Origin: Rhododendron vialii | Lineage: Eukaryota; Streptophyta; Magnoliopsida; Ericales; Ericaceae | Reading direction: 5' to 3' | DNA length: 64,000 nt | Assembly: GCF_030253575.1 (NCBI RefSeq) | Contig: NC_080558.1 | Location: forward strand, 6,024,001-6,088,000 | Part shown: positions 55,675-64,000 of the stretch, in pieces | How positions within the stretch are numbered: the stretch's first letter is position 1 | How the letters are laid out: the number at the start of each line of letters is the position of its first letter | Position numbers and translations under genes: made by a program | The notes under the pieces: model-generated | Told to the model about the DNA's origin: nothing | Database searches by the model: none | Seen by the model: only the letters and a program-made list of their open reading frames with translations

Positions 55675-58004
55675 AATGGAATTTTATAATTTTCTAAAAG
55701 GACAACTTTGATTATTTTAATACAAAAGTTTCCTAGTTACTATTGTCCATTGGACAATAAAAGTTAGGAGATTTATTATCCATTGGGTAATAGGTTGTTC
55801 TTTCAACTAAGTACATGGATTTATTAAACTAGTCTTTTACTTAAAACCCATGTGATGAAGTACATATTATTTTATTATGTAAGTACTTAATAGTCTTTAA
55901 GGCCTAAGATTCTTAAAGTACTTTTTTATTATTTTATATTGGAATTTTGTACCCAATTGGATTAGTTTAATGGGAAGTTGAACTACTTAGAGTACATTAG
56001 TACCCATGTATATATTATATAAGTACTTGGATGATTTAAATATTGCCTTAGTACACATGTGCCAATTTATTAGTTTACGGAGAAAATCTTAATCTTTAAA
56101 GACTACTTTGATTTTTTGTACAAAAGTACCTATATTTTATTTGTATTCTTGCATTGTAGTACATATATATGTATATAGCTAGTACAAGAGAGAGAGAGAG
56201 AGAGGAGAGAGAGGCCGTGAGAGAGAGAGAGAGAAGCCGAGAGGGAAAGAGAGGGAGAGAGAGGGGAGGAGAAAGAAGAGGGATTTGATTTGTACCTTGG
56301 CATTGACCTTCTTTGTACTTCAAATCCTTGGTTGTTTACTCTTCCTAGCCAAGGTATAACCACCATTGTCCTCTTTTGTACAAGTATCAAATTGTTTAAT
56401 ACAAGAATCTTGTACAAACCTCCTTTCTACCATAAAATCTTCTAAAGATCAAATTCAAGGACTAACCTAGCCATGCAAGCCTAGCAACTAGCCATTGATC
56501 TTCCATGAAAGCTTAGATTTTGGAATAAAAAAATGAGACTTAGAGAGAGAGAGAGAGGGCCGGCCAAGAGAGAGAGGGAGGGAGAGCTTGCCTATAAATA
56601 GAAGTTCACTCCAAGCTTTGAACTCACACCTTCAACCATTGCTCTCACTTCTCTCTAGAAATTCCAAGAGTTCTTTGTTTCAAAGTTCTAGTTTTTCTTG
56701 AGTTCTTGAGCAAAACTACCAAACCACTTTCAAAATCACTTCTAGATCTTTAAAGTAGCTTAGTTAAAGTTAGTAAGTTGTTTCTAGGAAAAGAAAGTAC
56801 ATCTCTTTTCCTTTCGAAGCAAACCAACGCCGTTACGCCGCCGAATTTCAAAACCGACGACCAAATCTTCGTAGCCGACCACCGCCAAGAAGAACGGTAG
56901 TTATCCTTATCTACTATCCCAAGTATAAAGTAGTTTTGTACCCTAACTCTAAATATAAGTTCATTAGGAAGTAACTTGATCATTTTATTTAAAGTAGATA
57001 AGGTTATCTTTTGTTGGGAATGTATGAAATGCATGATGTTCGTTATTGGTGATTCAAGCATGTTAAGTAGTCTAGAGTTGGATGATCTTGTTGGATTCAT
57101 TTTGAGTTTCGATAAATGCTTGTTTATGTGGAAAGTCTTACACCACGGAGTCTATGCATGATAACGTGACACGAGAACCAAGAAAGTAGAGACATGGCAC
57201 CTAGGGTGTGTTAACGAAGATGAAAATGTGTTTATCCGAGGGAGGAAATATTTTGGAAACTACATAATGACCATTTCAAGGGTATTATGTGAGATGTGTG
57301 TATTTGTGTGCCAATGAGAACCCGGTGCGGCGGAACCATTGTGAGGATACTCGGGAGACCGGCACGGCGGAACCGAGGTGGGGTGTGTGGCTTGGTTATC
57401 CGCGGTACGGAGCCAATGCAATTGTGTGCCAATGGGAACCCGGCGCGGCGGAACCATTGTGAGAATACTCGGGAACCCGGCGCGGCGGAACCGAGGTTGG
57501 GTGAGTTAGAAAGGTGTTTGGAAAAAGAAAGGTGAAAATAACGTCATGGCCTACGATGAGTCAGAAAAGTCAACGTTAACGTTAACGTTAGTTTGAATAA
57601 AGAATGTGAATTTGATTAACTGTTGTCATTACGCATGATTTATATCTTATTTTTATGATTCTCTTGTTCATAAGTTAAGGGTTAGAGGGTTTGGATTATA
57701 CTATTGAGCGTTGTAGCTCACGATGTTGCCTTTTTGGTGACCCTGGCATATTATATTGGTGGCAACGCTGGTATAATATGTCAGATCTCATAGATGAGCA
57801 GGGTGAGCTTTATACTTTGGAGGCCTTCGGAGCCGAGGAGTTAGCTGTGATGGAAGAACAAGCGGAGCAGTAGTTAGGAACCTTAATTCCCTTCCGTTTG
57901 TAATAAAAGTACTTCTTTTAAGCTTTGTTTTAATAAAGAGCCCGACTCAGTTTATTTTTCAATAAAATTTCTTATTTAACGTACCCAAAATTCGGGGTGT
58001 TACA
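55209..58004. mobile_element. Long solo LTR, Ty3/gypsy-like, inserted in tandem unit 2
   Basis: It begins TGTAATAACTCTG and ends CGGGGTGTTACA, with short inverted TGTAA/TTACA tips. A perfect 5-bp duplication AACAT flanks it (55204-55208 and 58005-58009). At 2.8 kb with no internal coding domain it is best read as one LTR left by recombination between two. Long LTRs with these tips are typical of Tekay/Del-type gypsy elements. It contains GA tracts at 56,189-56,235 and 56,536-56,583, and a ~115-base internal duplication with CCGGCGCGGCGGAACC at 57,305-57,495. It is absent from units 1 and 3, so it is younger than the triplication. Confidence 0.85.
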
Positions 58005-58068
58005 AACATGTTCTTTTGCATCATATTAAAATTTCAATGTTGTGTACATTCAACACACAATGACTCAC

Positions 58069-58476
58069 TTACCAAGATCTTATGAACCTGTAATCCTTGT
58101 CATTGTTACTAAAATAAAAACCCATGGGTGTCACACGCCAGAAGCAGTCATAATGCACAACACTATGTTCACAAATGCTCTCCAAGTTTTGAGAGTAAAC
58201 ATCAAAGCTTTCGTCCAGGGAATTCCAGTAAAAATGGCAAAAGAACAGAGTACTAAAGGATGGATGGAAGTTAAAAGCATAATATTGACCGGTGCTGAGT
58301 ATCTGATTTCCAAGATCATCGTCTCCGGACTGGCAACGAAACCGTAGTTGGCCCGCAACGTCGCTCTTGATGTGAACAGTAGTTTTAAAGAAAACTTTCA
58401 CATCTCCTTGCTCACACAGTGTTTGCATGCAAACGAGGAGAAATATTAGAATGGCAAATGGAAGGAAGAGAGCCAT
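58069..58476 (-). CDS. S-protein homologue (SPH), secreted, copy 2
   Basis: This 135-aa paralogue of copy 1 has the same intronless layout: signal peptide MALFLPFAILIFLLVCMQTL, then the S1 domain with the same four Cys (RFRCQS, FFCHFYW, ICEHS, YDCFWRV). Differences from copy 1 cluster in the exposed middle (VYSQNLESICEHSVVHYD against VYAPNLAGSCEHGVVNYD). The frame is clean and the TATA box is kept at 58,521-58,528 (minus strand). Its downstream block is separated from it by the solo LTR ending at 58004, only 64 bases beyond the stop codon, so its 3' UTR and poly(A) site may now lie in the LTR. Likely expressed in the same tissues as copy 1 unless the LTR interferes. Confidence 0.93.
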   Translation of the reverse strand: MALFLPFAILIFLLVCMQTLCEQGDVKVFFKTTVHIKSDVAGQLRFRCQSGDDDLGNQILSTGQYYAFNFHPSFSTLFFCHFYWNSLDESFDVYSQNLESICEHSVVHYDCFWRVTPMGFYFSNNDKDYRFIRSW

Positions 58477-58796
58477 CTTATGATTTGAAGGTGTGAATTT
58501 TGTGTGCGTACAACAATGGGTATATATACAGATTATTTTCTTGACTGGATAAAGTGTTGTTGAAGGGAATTTAATTTGGATATTCTTGACTTGATAAAGT
58601 TTATCTGTCAATAATGGAAAACGTGCATTAATGATGGATAGCATGGGCTTGCTTATCCAGATCCAGATTAAAAATTAGAAAGAAATCCTGGTAATTTTGT
58701 AATGCTATTAATTAGTTTTTTTTCCCAATTAAAATAAAGGTTAAAAATTAGAAAGAAATCCTGGTAATTTTGTAAAGCTATTAATTAGAAAGAAAT

Positions 58797-58985
58797 CCTG
58801 GTAGCAAACCCCAACTCCCCCTCCCACCTCCCTCCATCTTCTTCTGCTGCTGTAGGTGCTGGTGCTTCTACTGCACTAGAGAAGGCAATTGTCTCAGGTG
58901 TACCAATTGGGGATTACTGGGCTTTCGCAAGTCCAGGCATTTCGTGGGTTTTTCGATTCTTGGTTGTCAAGAAAAGGATACATAC
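58797..58985 (-). pseudogene. Rhomboid (RBL14-type) 5'-end fragment, copy in unit 3
   Basis: A second copy of the rhomboid promoter with only the first few coding bases (around CCTCCATCTTC at 58,828-58,838). It is shorter than the unit 2 fragment and has a different breakpoint, so the two duplications were separate events or the copy was trimmed later. Confidence 0.85.
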
Positions 58986-59490
58986 ACGAGTCACGGAGGC
59001 TCTGTTCACATAGCAATAGCAATTTCAGCTTTCTATTTGCGCAATCAATGACTGAAATTCGTTTTCAATTATGACCCGTCACAATTAATTTTCAATCTAA
59101 ATCATCCAAAAACACTTTGGACGCGTGAGATTGGGCCTTTGTAAATCTTCTTTACGGAGTTTTTCTGTACATATCGGGGGGAGGGGCATCCAAAAACACT
59201 TTGGACGCGTGAGATTGGGCCCTTGTAAATCTTATTTACGGAAAACTCCGTAAATAAGTTTTTCTGTACATTTTTCTGTACATAAATAAGGGGGCGGGGG
59301 GAAGCTTTGTTTTTTTTTTAATTTTTGATAACCAAATATCCGAATCATCAGTTTAGTCAAAAGCTTCTCAACTGGAGTGGGTAATTCACAAAAAAAAAAT
59401 TAGTAATTTCCTTGCGACTGATCTCAAGAATCAAATTCTAATCAATTACATATGTAGAAAACATAACAATCAACCAATCGGGTAGTGCTT
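58986..59490. other. Spacer of tandem unit 3, first part
   Basis: Homologous to 53,600-54,010. A ~60-base segment (CATCCAAAAACACTTTGGACGCG ... CTTTACGG) is doubled at 59,099-59,165 and 59,187-59,240. No gene was seen. Confidence 0.6.
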
Positions 59491-59712
59491 TTTTTTTTTT
59501 TTGGTAAAGAAGGATTTTATTACCAAAAGAGACGAATACAAGTAAAATAAAGAGGCATACCCCTAAAATCAAAAGGGACTACACAGAGATTCAACACAAA
59601 AGAAACAAGACAAATAGCCTTATACATCATATCTACAAGATTTTTACCGAGATATTCCAAGGTTTACACAAAACCTTATTGCCATGGCTAACCCCAACTT
59701 TATTCCAATCGG
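59484..59712 (-). mobile_element. 5'-truncated LINE 3' tail
   Basis: On the minus strand it ends ...GTAATAAAATCCTTCTTTACC followed by a long poly(A), a typical plant LINE tail. The flanks ATCGGGTAGTGCTT (59,477) and ATCGGCGGTGCTTG (59,709) form a target duplication of about 14 bases with a few mismatches. Unit 2 lacks it. Only ~230 bases were copied, so no ORF is present. Confidence 0.75.
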
Positions 59713-60017
59713 CGGTGCTTGTTCGGCTTAATAACTCAAATGTTATTTTCCTTGCTTTTGTTGACAATACTGGTCCCCTGATGTTTCTGACAAGTCGTAG
59801 GACTTTGCCAGAGCTTTTTGAAATCACAATACCCTCCCTTACCTTTGCTGACAACACTCATATTCCCCCCTCCGTTATTGTTCTGGTACCTACGTTCTAA
59901 TTTTTTTTTTTTTTGAACGGCCCTACGATCTAAATCTTGAACACATGATTGGTCCCTATTTTTCCTGGAACAAATGCCATTCTTGGGTGATTATCTAAAA
60001 TAAAGTATAAATGGAGT

Positions 60018-60044
60018 ATGAGACATTTTCAAGTAAACAAGAGC
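60018..60044. repeat. Start of the conserved SPH-downstream block in unit 3
   Basis: ATGAGACATTTTCAAGTAAACAAGAGC in pieces matches 51,781 and 54,644. It resumes at 62,325 after the nested insertions. Confidence 0.85.
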
Positions 60045-60275
60045 CGCACACCGTGGACTCATGCGTTATGCTAGTATCTTTCTTCTGCTTGTAATTTTCT
60101 AATTGTTTTTTTTTGCAGGTGATAAAGGCAGGGGTTCTTATCTTTGAATGCGTTTGGTTGCTTCCGATTTTCTTTAAGAGTAGACCGTTTATTTTCGGTG
60201 CTTGTTTGATTTTTATTCTGGCAATCCTATTAAGGCTTGGAGGCAAGGGCGGAACCAAGGGTGGGCTAGCCTAGG

Positions 60276-61765
60276 TGCTTCGTTCGCTCCAATATTATGG
60301 AATAATACCCCAAGCGTAGGGTTTAACATGTCGGTTGAAGCATAATAAATCGGAAATTCGGGATCGTACCCAAGGGAATAATTATATGGCTTGATCGGAT
60401 TTGTAGATGCAAGTAAGGGCTTTCGGCTTTTAGTCAGCCAACTTTGTTTTACTTTGAACGGTGGAAATAAAAGGCTAAATTAAAGCGAATTAACTAGAGA
60501 AAAGATATGCTAGGTCTAGGAATTATTAACACCCAAGACCCGAGCTAAATCACACTCTGCACCCAATTACACAATTTGAGATACTTGATTATAGTTCTCA
60601 AATCGGAAGATAAAATGATTTGCGAACCAAGCTGCTCTAAAATTCATTTGACAAATACCTCGAGCGACAGAGTTCTAAGCATCATGTGTGGTGGGTAGGC
60701 GATACTCCCACCTACACAAGATCAAAGAGATTAACACCTCGGTGATTTGTCAAACAAACCCGAACCCCACATCAATTTTCAAATCAAAGTTTAAAGCTTT
60801 ATTGGGTGCAAAATGCAATTTTCGCCCAAGCCATGAGATGCTAATCATCCCATGACCTAACCTTTGAAACTACTCACCCATATCTAGAGAGATAGGAGTA
60901 AGCAAAAATCTAGCTAACATAATGAAATAACAAGACTTGAATTAAACTATAGATTAAGATAGATCGGGAGAAAATAAATAACTTTAATTAAAGAGGCAAT
61001 GTCAAAAATTAACAACTAAGAGCAGAAATTGAAATATTAAAAACTGAAAACGAAGAACACTCAAGAACAATTTGAAAATGCAATGAAATCTAATCTAGAT
61101 CTAGAAAAAGGTACTATTGGATCTATGCTACTTGTTTTTGTACAACAACGACATAAGCTTTTATACTCCGGAAGATCGCTTGGAATATTCCCCAGATGCT
61201 CTGAAAATTCGCCTTTAAGTCCTTTGGTATCGATGGAGAAGACCGTAAGTTGCTGAGATAGGACCTCGGTACCGATTGGATAGAAAACATGGTATCAATA
61301 CCGAACCAAATAGGGAGTCGCCACTGAGCCAATCGGTACCGATGGAAGCTATTTCTTGGTACCAATACCGAACCAGTTAGGGGCTGTTCTGAAGAGCTCG
61401 GTACCGATTGAGATTATTTCTTCCTACCGATACCGATTGATTTCAGCCCAGCCCTTAGTCTCTTGCTCTGCCTTGCCAGCCTGCCTCTTGCTCGGGCAAA
61501 TTTGGTGCTGCTCGGGCAATGACAACTTCTGCTCGGGCAAATCAACTTCTGCCTTGGCAATGACAGGTTCTGCTCGGGCAAATCAACTTCTGCTCGGGCA
61601 ATGACATGCCTTATGCAACGAAAACTCCCCTGTTTGGCGATTCACCTATAAAATAGAACTAGAACACTATACGAACAAACAATGTTAACAATAACTAATA
61701 AGTAATTAAATTAAACTAAAACTAGACACTAGCGCACCCTATATTACATTCTCGGGTGCTTATCA
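60276..61765 (-). mobile_element. Solo LTR inside the hAT element
   Basis: Read on the minus strand it starts TGATAAGCACCCGAG and ends CGAACGAAGCA, with a perfect 5-bp duplication CTAGG (60271-60275 and 61766-61770). Its 1.49 kb shows no coding domain, so it is a single LTR of an LTR retrotransposon; the superfamily is not certain. It contains a cluster of TCGGTACCGAT-type words (61,265-61,440) and six TGCTCGGGCAA-type repeats (61,487-61,605). Confidence 0.82.
61487..61605. repeat. Short tandem array TTCTGCTCGGGCAA in the solo LTR
   Basis: Six imperfect copies of CTGCTCGGGCAA (one as CTGCCTTGGCAA) are separated by ATGACAACTT or ATCAACTT, giving a ~42-base higher-order unit. It is a local expansion within the LTR. 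Confidence 0.85.
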
Positions 61766-62324
61766 CTAGGCTATAGCCTAGGTGAACTTAAGAAAAACAA
61801 AAAAATTTAAACGTAAAATTTTAGCTCATCAATTTTAGCCCACCTCACTTTCTTGCGCATTCTATGATTATCTACATTGGAAGAGAACTTGTTAAAGATA
61901 TCGACTCAAATTTTGATAATAAATGATCTCAACTCATTGAAACACCGTAGGGCACAATTTCAGTAGGGTACAAATTCAATAATGTATGATTTCTTGTATT
62001 TTTTTTTTTGAACATTTATGTATCTATGTACAAGTTTGCTGTACATTAATTATAAAACTCTTCTTAGTTCATGTATATAAATTTTGTGTTAGCCCATGGG
62101 AGATTAGATTTCTGGTTCCGCCCTTGCTTGGAGGAGATGCTAATTCAGTGCTTGACTAAATGGGTGTTGCTATCCCACTCTTTGTCATCAGTTGCTCGGG
62201 CATTACCGTTTTGAACTGGAGCTTCTTCCACCACCAGCCTTTCGTCTTTTGTTTATATTGTTGTTTGTTTCCCTTGTAAACAGTTTTTATATATTAATGC
62301 ATTTCTATCGTTCTTCCAAAAAAA

Positions 62325-62745
62325 AAGAGCATTTTTGCTCGATAAGAAAGAAAGAAAGTATATATTGTTGCGATTTTCTTCAAATTAATTAAGTTGCGAT
62401 GGTGGGGTTCTAGTTTTACATGAAATAACTACAAATCCCATCATTGCTTAAAAACCTTTAATAAAAGCATCTCCACTAGATCCATCAACTAACAAATAAT
62501 ATGAGACATTTTTTATTTATTTAACTCAACTCGCCAATAAATTTTTGAACTTATTTTTTGCATGTTTCACAATAAAAAAACACTTCCGTCCTTTCTTAAT
62601 TTCTTTCATTCATTTATTTATTTTTATTTTATCAACTTGAACATGTTGAAGCATTCGACTAGACCATGGATACCAACAGGTTAGGTACGCCATTGGTGAG
62701 TACTTCATCCATTAGTCTAATTTTTGCTCAATATTCATTCATATT
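62325..62745. repeat. Conserved SPH-downstream block, resumed, unit 3
   Basis: It continues the match to 51,806-52,200 and 54,668-55,075 (GCGATGGTGGGGTTCTAGTTTT, CATGTTGAAGCATTCGACTAG) with more divergence than units 1 and 2 show to each other. Confidence 0.8.
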
Positions 62746-63174
62746 TTAGTTGGAAATGTGAATGAAAATAGTGGACGATTGGATGAACCATTTACAATTG
62801 ATCGAAAATAGAAGATGAATTCTATCACTCAAGGAATCTCTCTTTTCATTCAATCGATCGTTGTCTCCAATTAAGCTCAAAATATTGTTCCAGGAGTGAA
62901 CTTTAATGGTCGATTTGTGAACCGAGTAGCAAATGAAAATTAAAATTTTGATCATATATCTATACATGCCGGATCAACCTGATTTTTATGGCATAAAAAT
63001 AGACATCATATTAAAAAATTTGAGATATCGTACAATTCATGACGTGCTCTATGGTATTTGTTCTTGTAGAAACAACATGGGGATTTATTTGAAAGTACTG
63101 ATGTTATGATCACTATTAAGATAGAAACTATTGGGTTTTGCAAATCCATCTTATTATTTCACATATAATGTATT
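62746..63174. other. Unit 3 sequence between the conserved block and the SPH remnant
   Basis: About 430 AT-rich bases that have no counterpart in units 1 or 2 at this position. No coding frame or terminal repeats were recognised. Confidence 0.4.
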
Positions 63175-63177
63175 GTG

Positions 63178-63500
63178 TACATCCAACACAAGATGATGCC
63201 CTTACCAAGAATTTATCAACCGGTAATGCTTGTCATCATTGCTAAGGTAAAAATTGGTGGGTGTCACACGCCTGAAGCAATCATAATGCACAAGACCATG
63301 TTCACAACTATAAGCTAGGCTTTGCTTGTAAACAGCAAAGCTTCCGTCCTTGGAATTTCAGTAAAAATGACAAAAGAAAAGAGTACTGCTGGAAGGATTG
63401 AAATGAAAATCATAATATTGACCAGTGCTAAGTGCCTGATTTCTTCATTGTCGTCTCCGGACTGGCAACAAAACCGTAGTTGGCCCCAACTGCGCTCTTG
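63178..63500 (-). pseudogene. S-protein homologue (SPH), copy 3, broken
   Basis: The S1 domain is recognisable on the minus strand: CACATCAAGAGC (HIKS), GGTTTTGTTGCCAG (matching RFRCQS, now in another frame), a GACGACA stretch for the DD motif, AGTACTCTTTTCTTTTGTCA for LFFCHFY, and ATTGCTTCAGGCGTGTGACACC for DCFWRVTP. The signal peptide and the first ~30 residues are missing: homology stops abruptly at 63,500. The frame is broken in at least two places, including a short loss after the DD motif. It is more diverged than copies 1 and 2 are from each other. Confidence 0.88.
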
Positions 63501-64000
63501 ATGTGTTAGATATTCCCATTTCCCTCCCTCTACTCTCCGGAAATTCGATTAAAGTATTGATTTCCGTGGGTATGTAAACAATCTTAAAAATAAACAGAAA
63601 AAAATTGAATAGGCATTTTTCCGAAAAATCAACTCAATTCGATATGTATAAGTGCTAGATTCAATCTTCTCATTTTTGAAAAATTGAAAAAAATGTGAAT
63701 TTTTTTTTTTATGAAAAATGAAAGATTGGATCAAACACTTATATATAACGAATTGAGCTGATTTTTTGCGATGCCCACCCCTTTTGTTTTTAAAATTATT
63801 GAACAGCTCGAATTTTTCGTGCAGAACCCAAAGTGAGCCTTGTGTGGCCGTTGGTACCCCATCAGTATGTACCTGTAGCAGTGTTCGCAAAGAAAACCAT
63901 GCAAGAAAAAAAAAAAAAACAACGAAGCGCTATGAAACATGGAAACGAAACCCTTCTCTCTTCGTTTGATTTTGATTGTTGTCTTCAAGCTCAAAAGATT
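63501..64000. other. Window end, no gene recognised
   Basis: Sequence unrelated to the SPH units begins at 63,501. AT-rich, with an inverted word pair, ATATGTATAAGTGCTAGATTCAATCTT and AAGATTGGATCAAACACTTATATATA in pieces at 63,641 and 63,721, that may be a small MITE core. The final 200 bases hold no recognised exon. Confidence 0.35.

Larger units (their letters stand above)
60244..62126. mobile_element. hAT element (CAAGGGCGGAACCA termini) inside the LINE tail
   Basis: Perfect 14-bp inverted ends CAAGGGCGGAACCA are flanked by a perfect 8-bp duplication CTTGGAGG (60236-60243 and 62127-62134). These termini are typical of a large plant hAT group. Without the nested LTR it is about 390 bases and non-coding. 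Confidence 0.92.
60045..62324 (+). mobile_element. 5'-truncated LINE tail carrying nested insertions
   Basis: The LINE parts are 60045-60243 and 62127-62324, about 390 bases in all. They end in TTTCTATCGTTCTTCC plus poly(A), a standard plant L1 3' end (TTGTAAACAGTTTTTATATA upstream). A target duplication AAGAGC or slightly longer flanks it (60039-60044 and 62325-62330). The intact site is seen in units 1 and 2. A hAT element sits inside it. Confidence 0.85.

Noticed and set aside
57691-57873. A 60-codon frame
   Set aside because: It lies inside a solo LTR, has no recognised domain and is probably chance.

Overview
This 64 kb window is nuclear DNA of a flowering plant, most likely a core eudicot. 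The genes are intron-rich with GT-AG junctions and look like dicot genes. The space between and inside them is filled with plant-type repeats: an L1-like LINE, an Au-type SINE, a TRIM, solo LTRs, and hAT, Tourist, Stowaway and Mutator MITEs. Long GA and TA microsatellites are common. I cannot name the species from the sequence.

Layout. 1-5.4 kb: a LINE on the minus strand, both ORFs open as far as the window edge. 5.9-6.4 kb: a GGCACG-rich hAT-like repeat. 6.7-8.7 kb (+): a four-exon FOLD gene (methylene-THF dehydrogenase/cyclohydrolase). 10.3-13.3 kb (+): a truncated, frameshifted ABC1K (UbiB-type) kinase fragment with a MITE inside one exon. 14.0-17.4 kb (+): a beta-amylase pseudogene without its first exon. 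19.2-20.1 kb (+): a small LEA gene. 20.8-21.2 kb: a complete-looking TRIM. 21.4-22.3 kb (-): a two-exon coiled-coil gene with a myristoylation-like N-terminus. 22.3-27.7 kb: intergenic. 27.7-43.4 kb (-): a complete 13-exon BLISTER gene (803 codons by my exon count), whose introns carry several MITEs and a ~0.5 kb-arm inverted repeat. 44.2-46.2 kb: a cluster of MITEs. 47.3-50.3 kb (-): a two-exon rhomboid protease with a RanBP2 zinc finger (RBL14 type). 50.3-63.5 kb: a tandem triplication. Each unit carries a piece of the rhomboid 5' end and a secreted S-protein homologue (SPH) gene on the minus strand. The first two SPH genes are intact and the third is broken. Unit 2 is split by a 2.8 kb solo LTR. 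Unit 3 is split by a three-deep nest: LINE tail, then hAT, then solo LTR.

How the parts relate. From memory, beta-amylase (At3g23920), the coiled-coil gene (At3g23930) and BLISTER (At3g23980) are also neighbours in Arabidopsis. The 14-43 kb block therefore looks like conserved microsynteny in which the beta-amylase has died, and the ABC1K fragment looks like the intruder. There is no operon logic here. The most unusual structures are the intronic inverted repeat in BLISTER, the SPH/rhomboid-promoter triplication, and the four-level nested insertion near 60-62 kb. Exon coordinates were worked out by hand from reading frame and GT/AG signals, and have not been checked against transcripts.
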